This document shows positions 1-8,800 of a stretch of 64,000 bases of DNA, one piece after another. Positions within the stretch are counted from its first letter, which is position 1, and each line of letters begins with the position of its first letter. The notes under the pieces are model-generated. The model was not told the DNA's origin and did no database searches. It saw nothing but the letters and a program-made list of their open reading frames with translations. The stretch comes from Leptospira brenneri (GTDB lineage Bacteria; Spirochaetota; Leptospiria; Leptospirales; Leptospiraceae), in the NCBI RefSeq assembly GCF_002812125.1, contig NZ_NPDQ01000001.1, positions 620,001-684,000 of the forward strand, given 5' to 3'. The position numbers and the translations under genes were made by a program.

Positions 1-786
1 GGATGTTATGCAAAAACCATCAATTTAGATCCAAAAACAGAACCAGAAATCTATGCAGCGATTCGTCGTGATGCACTTCTTGAAAACGTAGTATTTGATG
101 CGGCAACTAAGAAGGTAGATTACTCTTCTGCAGCAAAAACAGAAAACACTCGAGTTTCTTACCCAATCTTCCACATCGACAACATCCAACCAGGATCAAA
201 AGCAGGTCACCCAAACACTGTGATCTTCCTTACTTATGATGCTTATGGTGTTCTTCCTGCGGTTTCTAAACTTTCTATCGAACAAGCAATGTATCACTTC
301 CTTTCTGGTTACACAGCGAAGGTTGCAGGAACTGAGCGCGGTGTGAAAGAACCACAAGCAACTTTCTCAGCTTGTTTTGGTCAGGCGTTTATGACTCTTC
401 ACCCAACATACTATGCAAAATTACTCGGTGAAAAAATGAAAAAACACCAAGTAAATGCATACCTGATCAACACAGGTCTTGTTGGTGGAAAGTATGGAGT
501 GGGAAAACGTATGAACCTTCCTGCAACTCGCCAAATCATCAATGAAATCCTCAACGGAAACATTGAAAAATCTGAGTTTGAAAAACACCCTGTATTCCAA
601 GTGTCTTTCCCAAAAACAATCGAAGGTGTGGATTCACATATCCTCAACCCACGTAACGCTTGGGAAAACAAAGAAGACTATGACAAAACTGCCGCTGACC
701 TTGCGAAACAATTTGTTGAGAACTACAAAAAATACCTTACTGGTTCTAAAGAATTTGACTACAGCCAATACGGTCCAGTAGCTTAA
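1..786 (+). CDS. pckA: Phosphoenolpyruvate carboxykinase (ATP), C-terminal part
   Basis: The reading frame is open from the first base, so the start lies outside the window and 261 C-terminal codons are visible. ATP-type PEPCK converts oxaloacetate and ATP to PEP, CO2 and ADP, the entry step of gluconeogenesis in the cytoplasm. Seen directly: the family block YAKTINL near the window edge, [12 protein letters not shown] (codons about 90-101), and the C-terminal nucleotide-site region with KYGVGK and PATRQIIN (about codons 163-182). The length and ending fit the family. Leptospira lives on fatty acids, so a gluconeogenic PEPCK is expected. A rho-independent terminator follows. A short diverged copy of the KYGVGK...PATRQIIN region lies 1.6 kb downstream. 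Confidence 0.95.
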   Translation, partial: GCYAKTINLDPKTEPEIYAAIRRDALLENVVFDAATKKVDYSSAAKTENTRVSYPIFHIDNIQPGSKAGHPNTVIFLTYDAYGVLPAVSKLSIEQAMYHFLSGYTAKVAGTERGVKEPQATFSACFGQAFMTLHPTYYAKLLGEKMKKHQVNAYLINTGLVGGKYGVGKRMNLPATRQIINEILNGNIEKSEFEKHPVFQVSFPKTIEGVDSHILNPRNAWENKEDYDKTAADLAKQFVENYKKYLTGSKEFDYSQYGPVA

Positions 787-865
787 GTTTTAAAAGACAG
801 ATTGATCTTTATGAACTTTACCAACTTGCGGTTGTGAGTTGGTAAATCGAAGGGATCAAAGGTAA

Positions 866-907
866 AAAGCCACTTAAGGAGGAAATTCCTAGAGTGGCTT
901 TTTTTTT
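866..907 (+). terminator. Rho-independent terminator after pckA
   Basis: A perfect 8-bp stem (AAGCCACT at 867-874 pairing with AGTGGCTT at 893-900) encloses an 18-nt loop and runs directly into a T tract (899-907). It lies 80 nt after the pckA stop codon and points in the same direction. Confidence 0.85.
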
Positions 908-1123
908 GAATTTGATGCACTGATACAAATCAGAAGTTATTTTTTTTTGGAGAAATTTGGACGCCTCGCATTTGTTAGTTGCAAAATGTTTTTTCCAAAA
1001 CCGATCGGGCTCCTCCGGGGTGCGCTAAACGCTCCCGCCTTCCATTGTCTTTAGATAAACAAAGAGTAAATCTAAAGGCATGGAAGGCCAAGCCCTTCAG
1101 ATCCCTGGCGCGAAAATATATCG
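908..1123. repeat. Intergenic palindromic repeat element (REP-like)
   Basis: This non-coding stretch is the second half of the gap between pckA and the next gene. It contains ATTTGTTAGTTGCAA (970-984) and GATCGGGCT (1003-1011), both found again in the same order and nearly the same spacing at 2080-2118. It then has a long imperfect hairpin: GCCTTCCAT (1037-1045) pairs with ATGGAAGGC (1080-1088), and CTTTAGAT (1049-1056) with ATCTAAAG (1070-1077). Its GC-rich core stands out from the AT-rich surroundings. I infer a dispersed intergenic repeat. No protein is encoded in it. Confidence 0.55.
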
Positions 1124-2035
1124 TTAATGTGTATTCGAAACTCCGAAATAAATAGAATTGTATGTATCAATCAATCTTTCAGTTGAAGATCCATGAGAGA
1201 CAAGAAGTAAGTTCCTTGTTCCATAATAAGAGAAATTGGTTTGGTCAAAATTTTTCGATCGGATGATCGATTGGTTTCTGCTGAAACCTATATAGATTTT
1301 GAGATTATCATAAAACTGATAAGACAATGAAACTTCAGCCTGATAACCTAAGATTTCTGTAACATTGTTTGGATTGGTTCTGGATGTAAAAAAGTAAGGA
1401 CCAAAACGGTCATCCATGTAATAACTATATCCCGTCCTTTGGTTCACATAACTTCTGCGTCCGTAGGAAACGTATGGATCGAATCCTAAATTCAGAGAGA
1501 AACGATCAAAAAATTGAATATTACTTCGAAGAGGTACTGAAATTCCATAGGAATTGATTTTGTCTGAGTAAATGTATGTGGCCACATCGTAGTTTTCAAC
1601 ATTGTACAATCGATCAATCTTTAATAAACCAAGTCCCAAGTAGAAAATTTGATTATCGAAAGGTAGATAAAAAAAGTTGAGACGATATTCTTGTCTTTGT
1701 ACATTTCCGTAAGTATATGCGTAAGGGATAAGTCTGGAAAAAAGACTTTGTACTTGATAATAAGGATCGCTGATTTTTATATTAGTCATATCAAAATCAA
1801 ATCCAAATTTGTTATTTGTGTTTCTATATTTAAAGAACGGTAAGTACACCAAGTCTTTATTGTTTTTCAAATCTGATTTTTGGGAAGCATCCACTGTATT
1901 TGTTTCATAAGGAAAGTAAGTGATATTTTGCACTTTCAGTCCATATTCAAAAGTCGCTGGCTTGGGTTTGGATTCTTCTGCATAAAGAATTGAAGTAGAA
2001 ATTAAGAATATACTGATTATTTTTTGGAATTTCAT
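1124..2035 (-). CDS. Putative outer-membrane beta-barrel protein (paralog 1)
   Basis: 303 residues with a Sec signal peptide (hydrophobic ISIFLISTSILYA, cleavage after about residue 19). The rest alternates aromatic and polar residues in short strands (for example KIYIGFSRNQS, RLNFFYLPF) with no cytoplasmic motif, the pattern of a small outer-membrane barrel. It is a clear paralog of the 303-residue protein at 4821-5732: the same signal peptide, the shared blocks YGLKVQNIT, NVQRQEYR, GLGLLKIDRLYNVENYD and the same ending NTH. No family name is recognised and no substrate can be inferred. A repeat element lies on each side (970-1112 and 2080-2118). Confidence 0.6.
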   Translation of the reverse strand: MKFQKIISIFLISTSILYAEESKPKPATFEYGLKVQNITYFPYETNTVDASQKSDLKNNKDLVYLPFFKYRNTNNKFGFDFDMTNIKISDPYYQVQSLFSRLIPYAYTYGNVQRQEYRLNFFYLPFDNQIFYLGLGLLKIDRLYNVENYDVATYIYSDKINSYGISVPLRSNIQFFDRFSLNLGFDPYVSYGRRSYVNQRTGYSYYMDDRFGPYFFTSRTNPNNVTEILGYQAEVSLSYQFYDNLKIYIGFSRNQSIIRSKNFDQTNFSYYGTRNLLLVSHGSSTERLIDTYNSIYFGVSNTH

Positions 2036-2079
2036 AGATTTAATTTAAAAGATTGTTCGTTAGTCTATCGTCGTTTCGA

Positions 2080-2118
2080 ATTTGTTAGTTGCAAGCTGTT
2101 TTTGAAACTGATCGGGCT
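2080..2118 (+). repeat. Second, degenerate copy of the intergenic repeat
   Basis: ATTTGTTAGTTGCAA (2080-2094) is identical to 970-984, and GATCGGGCT (2110-2118) is identical to 1003-1011. The spacing is 30 nt here and 33 nt in the first copy. The palindromic arms of the first copy are not recognisable. The two copies flank the barrel gene at 1124-2035 in direct orientation. Confidence 0.5.
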
Positions 2119-2157
2119 TTAACGAGGTGTGCTTCCGTTTCACTTTTGTTTAGTTCA

Positions 2158-2250
2158 GACCTCATCAAGATAAACCTAATGGATGGCAAATTTGGCGTAG
2201 GGAAGGTAGGAACCTCCCCTGCAACTCGCCAAATCATTAATCAAGTCTTT
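2158..2250 (+). pseudogene. Remnant of a phosphoenolpyruvate carboxykinase gene
   Basis: About 31 codons in one frame resemble codons 154-184 of the visible pckA. Over 2185-2250 the translation keeps 14 of 22 residues (GK-GVGK and PATRQIIN) and 44 of 66 bases against 487-552, with no gap. Many differences are third-position changes. It is flanked by non-homologous sequence and cannot encode a functional enzyme. It suggests a decayed second PEPCK gene rather than a recent copy of the neighbour. The last two bases overlap the end of the gene on the opposite strand. Confidence 0.6.
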
Positions 2251-2665
2251 AAAACTTTTGGACTAGTAGCAAAGAAACGAGATTGATTCCCACCAAATGG
2301 TAGGTGCTAGAAATTACTCCATACAAGATTGGTTTTGGAATGTTTGGATTGATGGCAATATTCATCGTATTTGCAGATAAATAACCGATTCCAATAAAAC
2401 TTCCCCAAGCCAGTGCATCAATCGTTTGATCGATTTCTAATCTAGAAAATAAGATGGCTGTGGTAATTGTGATCACAATGATACAAACCATGGGTCCAAG
2501 AATGAAAATCGCATTTGGGGGTTGTTCTGTTTCGTTCTCTTTCCCTAGAGAAATTCGATACAGTCTTTTGAGTAAAATGGTAAACCAAATAAACCCTAGA
2601 AAAGAATAGACCAAGATTGCCAGTACAATGGCAATCCAATTCAAACTAAATAAACTTTCTAACAT
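2249..2665 (-). CDS. DUF1761 family small membrane protein
   Basis: 138 residues with four predicted membrane helices: one at the N-terminus after NWIAIVLAIL, then about residues 55-75, 82-100 and 115-135. The N-terminal pattern (N-W...A...GF.WF..L..) is that of DUF1761, a family of unknown function. I place the start at ATG 2665, nine bases after an AAGGAAG ribosome-binding site. A TTG two codons upstream is possible. It follows the AraC-type regulator by 88 nt on the same strand and is probably co-transcribed with it. Its ribosome-binding site lies inside a long hairpin (2667-2730), which suggests translational control. Confidence 0.75.
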   Translation of the reverse strand: MLESLFSLNWIAIVLAILVYSFLGFIWFTILLKRLYRISLGKENETEQPPNAIFILGPMVCIIVITITTAILFSRLEIDQTIDALAWGSFIGIGYLSANTMNIAINPNIPKPILYGVISSTYHLVGINLVSLLLVQKF

Positions 2666-2666
2666 A

Positions 2667-2730
2667 TACAATCTTCCTTTGGGAAATTAGTAATCTAATT
2701 TATAGCGAATTTTTCAAAGGAGGGATTGTA
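2667..2730 (-). promoter_or_regulatory. 5' hairpin covering the ribosome-binding site of the DUF1761 gene
   Basis: Reading the minus strand, TACAATC (2730-2724) pairs with GATTGTA (2673-2667) and CCTTTG (2720-2715) with CAAAGG (2681-2676), giving 13 pairs with a small internal bulge. The loop contains a second perfect hairpin, AAATTAG-ATTA-CTAATTT (about 2703-2686). The AAGGAAG Shine-Dalgarno sequence is in the 3' arm, directly before the start codon, so the folded form would hide it. No T tract follows, which argues against a terminator. Function is inferred from sequence only. Confidence 0.5.
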
Positions 2731-2753
2731 AAAAATCAGGATAAAAGAATTTT

Positions 2754-3518
2754 TTAAACCAAAAATTGTGTGGGTGTTTTGCCGGTGAAGGATTTGAATT
2801 CTTTGATAAAATGTGATTGGTCGAAATATCCGAAATCGTAAGCGAGTCTGGTAAATGAAGTATATTTAGGAATTTCTCGAACCACCGAACTCATACGAAT
2901 GATGGATGAAATTCTTTTGGGAGTGACTCCGGTAATTTCTCGAAATTTTTTTTCAAAAGTATCTACACTTAAATTCACAATAGAGGCTATCTCTTGGATT
3001 TTGATTTTGCCCTGCGAAGCTTTCATTTGTGAAATCGATTCGACGATTCTTGGATTGATATTTTGATTTTTAACCGCTCTCAATAAAAAGTTTTCAAGTT
3101 GTTCGATCTTTAAACGATTGTCCCTTGCTTCCTGTAACCTTGACTGCAACTCATCTAGATCCATTTTATTAAATAGTTCGTATCCGGAAGTTCCGATCTG
3201 ATTTAGTTCATACATCGGCCTGTTGAAAAAAGAAAAAGCACCCCAAGGTTGGAACTTCACAATTATAATCTCACTTCCCTTCGAAAGTGCGTTGTGTTTT
3301 ACTGTTTTACGGAGGCCTGAGAGGGAAATGGTTGGTAAACTATCAAAATCTGAATTCATCCGATAGTGATGATTCCCTTTGAGTTTGATGGTCAAAACAA
3401 ACGAATGGTGAGGAATGATTGACTTACTGAAATTTTCATCGCATTGAATGAGAAGATAACTCTCAACGTAACGAGTAAGTTGTGTTTGAGGTTTGTATTC
3501 AATGACAGTTGGCTCCAT
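2754..3518 (-). CDS. AraC family transcriptional regulator
   Basis: 254 residues from ATG 3518; a TTG start at 3548 would add ten. The N-terminal two thirds resemble the sensor part of AraC regulators with a DUF6597-like region (EYKPQ..L..YVESYLLIQ). The C-terminal 85 residues are a two-helix-turn-helix AraC domain: IQEIASIVNLSVDTFEKKFREITG followed, after a linker, by the family signature LAYDFGYFDQSHFIKEFKSFTGKTP. It binds DNA and most likely controls the DUF1761 gene behind it; the ligand is unknown. Confidence 0.88.
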   Translation of the reverse strand: MEPTVIEYKPQTQLTRYVESYLLIQCDENFSKSIIPHHSFVLTIKLKGNHHYRMNSDFDSLPTISLSGLRKTVKHNALSKGSEIIIVKFQPWGAFSFFNRPMYELNQIGTSGYELFNKMDLDELQSRLQEARDNRLKIEQLENFLLRAVKNQNINPRIVESISQMKASQGKIKIQEIASIVNLSVDTFEKKFREITGVTPKRISSIIRMSSVVREIPKYTSFTRLAYDFGYFDQSHFIKEFKSFTGKTPTQFLV

Positions 3519-3684
3519 AGAAATTGAATTTAATGAAACATGCTTCAATACCTTGTAAAGTGTTTTTCTACTTTTAGTTTATAAATAAAATTAAATAGAC
3601 TGTTTTGAGATTATTCATTTTTAGAGTATCGAACTATTTTGTAATCACTGGATAACGTGTATTAGGTTCTATTCTCTGTCAAAT

Positions 3685-4803
3685 CTAATACTTTAAAGTC
3701 AATCCGACTGTGATAGCATTATAAAATGTATATTGATTTTTGATATTGTCATAAAATAGGAAGGTGTTTATTATCTGAGAATTTTTAGTATTTTCATCTA
3801 GTTTAGAGGAAAGGAGCATTTTTGCTTCAAAATTTGAAATTGTCAATCGCTGCATTAATAACATGAGTCCAAAATTGATTGCAGTATTTTCGGAAATAGG
3901 AATATCGAAGTTAGTAAAATTTCTAAATCCATCGGTCTGTAATGTGCCTTTTGCAAACCCGTTGTTATTTGCGTTTAACCTGAAAACCGGATTATCGAAA
4001 TCAGAATATGCATTACTATAATAGCTATAATCATTTGAAATGTACCTATGCGAATATTTGTAATTATTTTCTGTATGAATGAAAGTGAGGTTATTTGAAA
4101 CTGTTAACCATTCCATAATTTTCCATTTAAGTCTAAAACCAATTTCAGGACCCCATCCAGAAAACTCTTGTGAGTTTTCAAATAAACCTAATGAATGTAT
4201 GGAATTTCTTTGGAAGAAATATTCTTCATTTTGATAAGTAAGTCCACCAATAATACCAAAAGCAAAACTTTCTGTCGTGTTGAACATTTTATAAACTAGT
4301 ATTGTAGACGAAGACTTTCTTTTGGAATCTCTAATACTATCCAACTCAAGATTGGATGGATTCATCGCAAATCCACTCGGGTTTGAGGCAATTGAGATTG
4401 AATAAAAGTCAATACCCAGGTTCTTTGGAAGATAGAAGTAGGAAGCAAAAACAGATATATTTCTATTGGAATTATCTTGTTCATCGTATTCGTTTGGTAC
4501 ATATATATCATATGGATTTGTTTTCTTTATATGTTGATACGCTAATCCATTAATTCCTTGTAAAGCATTAGGTGATAAATGTAATGAAATAGAATGAATA
4601 TAACTCGAATCGAATTCCTTTTTGATTCTGATTTTCCTAATTTTATCTTTCCTCTCCTTTTCGTATTCGATATTTTTTTCTAATTTTTGTTCTTCATTAG
4701 ATAATTCTTCCACTGACTTGTTGTTTAATTCGGATTCAATGTTTCCTTCTGAGTGAATCGAAAAGCTGAAAAAAATGATACTGATAAATATTAGATATTT
4801 CAT
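3685..4803 (-). CDS. Exported protein, probable outer-membrane beta-barrel
   Basis: 372 residues with a signal peptide (LIFISIIFFSFSIHS, cleaved near residue 18). A charged coiled-coil-like stretch rich in Glu and Lys follows (about 20-65: EELSNEEQKLEKNIEYEKERK), then alternating short strands with many Asn, Tyr and Phe, ending in an aromatic-rich strand with terminal Tyr (VGLTLKY). An aromatic C-terminal residue is typical of outer-membrane barrels. Its start is 17 nt after the stop of the 4821-5732 gene, so the two are probably one operon. No family is recognised. The gene is AT-rich compared with its neighbours. Confidence 0.6.
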   Translation of the reverse strand: MKYLIFISIIFFSFSIHSEGNIESELNNKSVEELSNEEQKLEKNIEYEKERKDKIRKIRIKKEFDSSYIHSISLHLSPNALQGINGLAYQHIKKTNPYDIYVPNEYDEQDNSNRNISVFASYFYLPKNLGIDFYSISIASNPSGFAMNPSNLELDSIRDSKRKSSSTILVYKMFNTTESFAFGIIGGLTYQNEEYFFQRNSIHSLGLFENSQEFSGWGPEIGFRLKWKIMEWLTVSNNLTFIHTENNYKYSHRYISNDYSYYSNAYSDFDNPVFRLNANNNGFAKGTLQTDGFRNFTNFDIPISENTAINFGLMLLMQRLTISNFEAKMLLSSKLDENTKNSQIINTFLFYDNIKNQYTFYNAITVGLTLKY

Positions 4804-4820
4804 TTTAAAATTGTAGTAGG

Positions 4821-5732
4821 TTAGTGTGTATTGGAAATTCCCAAATAAATGGAATTATGTGTATCAATTGACCGATTGTATTTATTTTCATTAGTTACAT
4901 ACAGGTGGTCCTGGGCACCTACATAGGTATAATTTGTTCGGTCAAAGTTGATGGATCGAATTGTGGATTGGTTCCTTATAAAGCCAACATATAATCTTAA
5001 GTTATCATAGAACTTATAAGAAAGTGAAATCTCTGCCTGAAATCCAAAAATTTCAGTGATATTATTCGGATTGGTTTTTGCTAGATAAAAGTAGGGACCA
5101 GGTTTATCTTCATAATACATCACACTACTCACTCTTTGGTTTACATAATTTCTCCTTCCGTAAGTCACGTAAGGATCAAAACCCAAATTTAATTCCAATC
5201 CATCTATCAATTCGATTTTACTTCGAAGAGGTATTGAAATTCCATAAGAATTAATTTTGTCATGGCTGATAGAAGAAGCAAAATCATAATTTTCAACATT
5301 GTACAATCGATCTATTTTTAAAAGACCAAGTCCAAAATAAAATAACTGATTCTCGAGAGGTAGGTAGAAAAAATTGAACCTGTATTCTTGCCTTTGCACA
5401 TTTCCCAAACTATAAGCAGTAGGTAATAAACTATTGTTGAAATGAAATGCTTTGTAGTAGGGATCACTGATTTTAATATCAATCATATCAAAATCAAAAC
5501 CAAACTGTTTATTTGTATTTCTATATTTAAAAAAAGGTAAATAAACGAGTTCCTTGTTGTTTTTTAATTCGGATTGGTTGAATCCACCTGTTCTAATCCC
5601 CTCATAAGGAAAAAAAGTGATGTTTTGCACTTTCAGTCCATATTCATAAGTCGCTGGTTTGGATTTGGATTCTTCTGCATAAAGAATTGAAGTAGAAATT
5701 AAGAATATACTGATTATTGTTTTTAATTTCAT
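4821..5732 (-). CDS. Putative outer-membrane beta-barrel protein (paralog 2)
   Basis: 303 residues, the same length as its paralog at 1124-2035, with a nearly identical signal peptide (ISIFLISTSILYAEESK). Conserved blocks include YGLKVQNIT, LVYLPFFKYRNTN, FDFDM, NVQRQEYR and GLGLLKIDRLYNVENYD; variable loops between them suggest diverging surface loops. An AAAGGAAA ribosome-binding site precedes the ATG. It heads a probable two-gene unit with the barrel-like gene at 3685. Function unknown. Confidence 0.6.
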   Translation of the reverse strand: MKLKTIISIFLISTSILYAEESKSKPATYEYGLKVQNITFFPYEGIRTGGFNQSELKNNKELVYLPFFKYRNTNKQFGFDFDMIDIKISDPYYKAFHFNNSLLPTAYSLGNVQRQEYRFNFFYLPLENQLFYFGLGLLKIDRLYNVENYDFASSISHDKINSYGISIPLRSKIELIDGLELNLGFDPYVTYGRRNYVNQRVSSVMYYEDKPGPYFYLAKTNPNNITEIFGFQAEISLSYKFYDNLRLYVGFIRNQSTIRSINFDRTNYTYVGAQDHLYVTNENKYNRSIDTHNSIYLGISNTH

Positions 5733-5802
5733 TGATTTCCTTTCGATTTATATTTATTGAATGATTGTTTGGTTAAACTTTTTTCGCCTATCGTTGGGTT
5801 GG

Positions 5803-8800
5803 TTACCAAATAAAGAGACTTAGTTTGCTGTTGTTTGCAAGATTTTGACTCACCACTAGTAATTTTCCAGTAATTGGATCGATCGTAAGACTGGGCTCCA
5901 TACCTGAATTTGTCCCTTGCCCGGCAGAGATATCTGTATGCGTACACGCACTTCCATCTAAGTTACAACGGAATAAACTGGCTTTGTAACCTGTAAAATT
6001 ATTTCGAGTCACAACTAATAACTTTTCACTAGACCTATCAAGCATTGACTTAGGGGAAATACCGGAATATGAACCTTGTCCTGCGGAGATATCTGTATGA
6101 TAACACCCAGTTCCATCTAAGTTGCAGCGATATAAACTTGGTTTGTTATCGTTAGCAGTATTCTGAGTTACGACTAATAATTTTGAATTGATTGTATCAA
6201 TGGTGGGTTGGGGAAGAGTTCCAGAGTCAGTGCCTTGTCCAGCAGAGATATCCGTATGGGAACAAGCGGTTCCATCTAAGTTACAGCGATATAAACTTAA
6301 CTTTCCAGAGTTGGCATTATTCCATGTCGTTACCAATAACTTCCCACTGATAGAGTCTATAATTACGTTGGGCCTCGCACCTGAATTTGTCCCTTGCCCG
6401 GCAGAGATATCTGTATGTGTACACGCACTTCCATCTAAGTTACAACGAAATAAGCTTAGTTTCCCATCGTTGCCACTATTCCATGTCGCAACCAGTAACT
6501 TTCTATTAATCGCATCAATCACTGCACTAGGTCTTAGTCCAGAATTTGTCCCTTGCCCGGCAGAGATATCCGTATGGGAACAAGCAGTTCCATCTAAGTT
6601 ACAGCGAAACAAACTTAACTTACCAGTGTTGGCACTATTTTCTGCAGCCACCAGTAGTTTTCCATTGATCGGATCGATCACAGGATTGGGAATGCCAGTA
6701 ATCACTTGGCCTGTAGAAATATCGATATGACTGCAATTGGATCCATCCAAGTTGCAACGGAACAAACTTAGTTTTGAAGAGTTTTCAATATTTCTCGTAA
6801 TCGCTAATAGCTTTTGGTTCACAGTGTCAACCACTATGCTAGGGGAAACACCAGAACTTGTTCCCTGTCCTGCAGAAATATCTACATGAGTTCCTGTTAC
6901 ACTCATTCCAGGTGCTGTTGCTGTTGTAAATGCGATCGCTTCCAATAAAGACACGGCACTTGTGGCTGCAGAATTACTTGCTACGACTCTAAAGTAATAC
7001 AATGTTCCACTACTTAAACCCGTAATAGTTGCATTGGCATTGGTCACCGGTCCAAAACTGGAGGATGCAGTTGTGACACCAGGACTTGCGCTATAGTACA
7101 CAGTGTACGATGTGGCTCCAACCACAGGCCACCATTGTACTACGGCGCTTGTTCCCCCAGCTTGCGCTTCTACAAAAGCAGGAGCATCCGGTGGACCCAC
7201 ATAAAAACTTTTGTCACCAGCTGTGCTTAAATTTCCTGCTAAATCACGAGCTAAGTATTTGACTTGGTTGCTACCGTTGGAAAGTGCTACAGGACTTGCA
7301 TATAAAGTCCCATTGGTAACGGCACCACTTCCATCAAATGTTGGTTCTGTGCCATTTAAAGTATAAATGATTTTATCACAACCAGAGCCATTTGTATCGG
7401 AGCAAGAGAGTTGGAGTTGGGTTCCAGATACAAATGGTCCGGACCCAGAAGGAGAGGCCATAGTTAGTACTGGCGCCGTAGTGTCCTTTTTAGAACTGCG
7501 AGTGGTGGAACCAAAATTACCAATTAAGTTTACCACACAAATCCGAATGGTATTGTCTCCTTCGGCAAACTGTGAGTTGGCGATGGTAGTAGATGTATCA
7601 GTGGTTGCCGCAATGTTTCCGGTAACATTGGCATTAGAACCTGTATTGGTAAGAGCGGTTCCATCAGAGCAACTAGAGCCACCCAAACGAATTTGGTAAG
7701 ATCCCGCTTTGGAACTTTGCCAGCTAAGAGAAACGTTCGATGATCCATTGACGGTTGCCGTATGAGAGTTTACCGTGATGGTAGCAACTTGTGTGTCTAC
7801 TGCATAGTTTGCGGAACTTACAGCAGACACATTTCCCGCTTTGTCACGAGCCACAAACTTTGTATAGGTGACAACTCCGTCACTCATCGCAATGGCGCTT
7901 GCGTATAAAGTTCCACTGCTTACGGTTCCAGTCGTTCCTTGGATGGCAGGGTTAGTGGGACTTGAACCTGTCTGCACTGCATAGGCAATCTGATCACAAC
8001 CAGCACCACCCGTATCGGAACAGGAAAGAGAAACGGATGTCGCTGTTCCATAGTTTCCGGCACCTGGATCTGCACTCACCACAGGTGCTGTATCATCTCT
8101 TTGAAGAGTAATAGAGGTAAATCCAACAAGTCCATTAGAACCTGTTACACAGATTCGATAGGTCTTTGTGCCTTCACCAGTGAAGTGGGAATGAGAACGG
8201 ATAAATCCTTGGTCTACATTGGCAGTGACCGATCCCGTAGTCGCGATGGTTCCTGTTTCACAAGAACTTCCTTCTCGAACAGTAAAAGAACCGGAACGAT
8301 CGGATCGCCAAGTGGCAGTAGAGTTTGCAATCGCATTTGCTGATGCACTAATCGCAAGAGAAGATTGGCTGACAAGAGTAAGAGCTGGAATTTTGGTATC
8401 GATCGTATAAACGATGCTAATCGGTGTGGATAGATTTCCGGCACGATCTCTACAAATTGCATTGAGAGTGTGAGTTCCTTCGGTTGATAGGGACACTGCT
8501 TTGGAAGAAGTGGCAATGATCACACCATTCTTGGGAACAAAAGTTGGAGCCGTTGTATCCAGAGTATAAACAATAGAACCTGGTGCTTTGTTGTCAGCAC
8601 AAGTGAGAGTGGTGGTTTGTGTAGTAGAAAAAGTTCCGGTTAACAAAGAACTGGTGATGGTAGGGGGTGTGGTATCACTTAAAATGGTAACTATAGCTGT
8701 ATCATTCGGTGTTCCATCCCCATCGGTATCGAATCCAATTGGATTGCTGCTACCATCGACGATGATAACAACAGGATTTCCCGTTCCCCCTGGTCCAGTG

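Noticed and set aside
2089..2286. 65-codon ORF as a small gene
   Set aside because: Its second half is the pckA-like remnant and its first half lies in the intergenic repeat; no ribosome-binding site.
6188..6730. 180-codon plus-strand frame inside the large lipoprotein gene
   Set aside because: It reads the antisense of the 52-residue repeats; the repeated translation only mirrors the DNA repeat and has no start signal.
5803..6890. CRISPR-like regular repeats
   Set aside because: The repeat unit is about 155 nt, the variation follows codon positions, and all units are in one frame of a protein gene.
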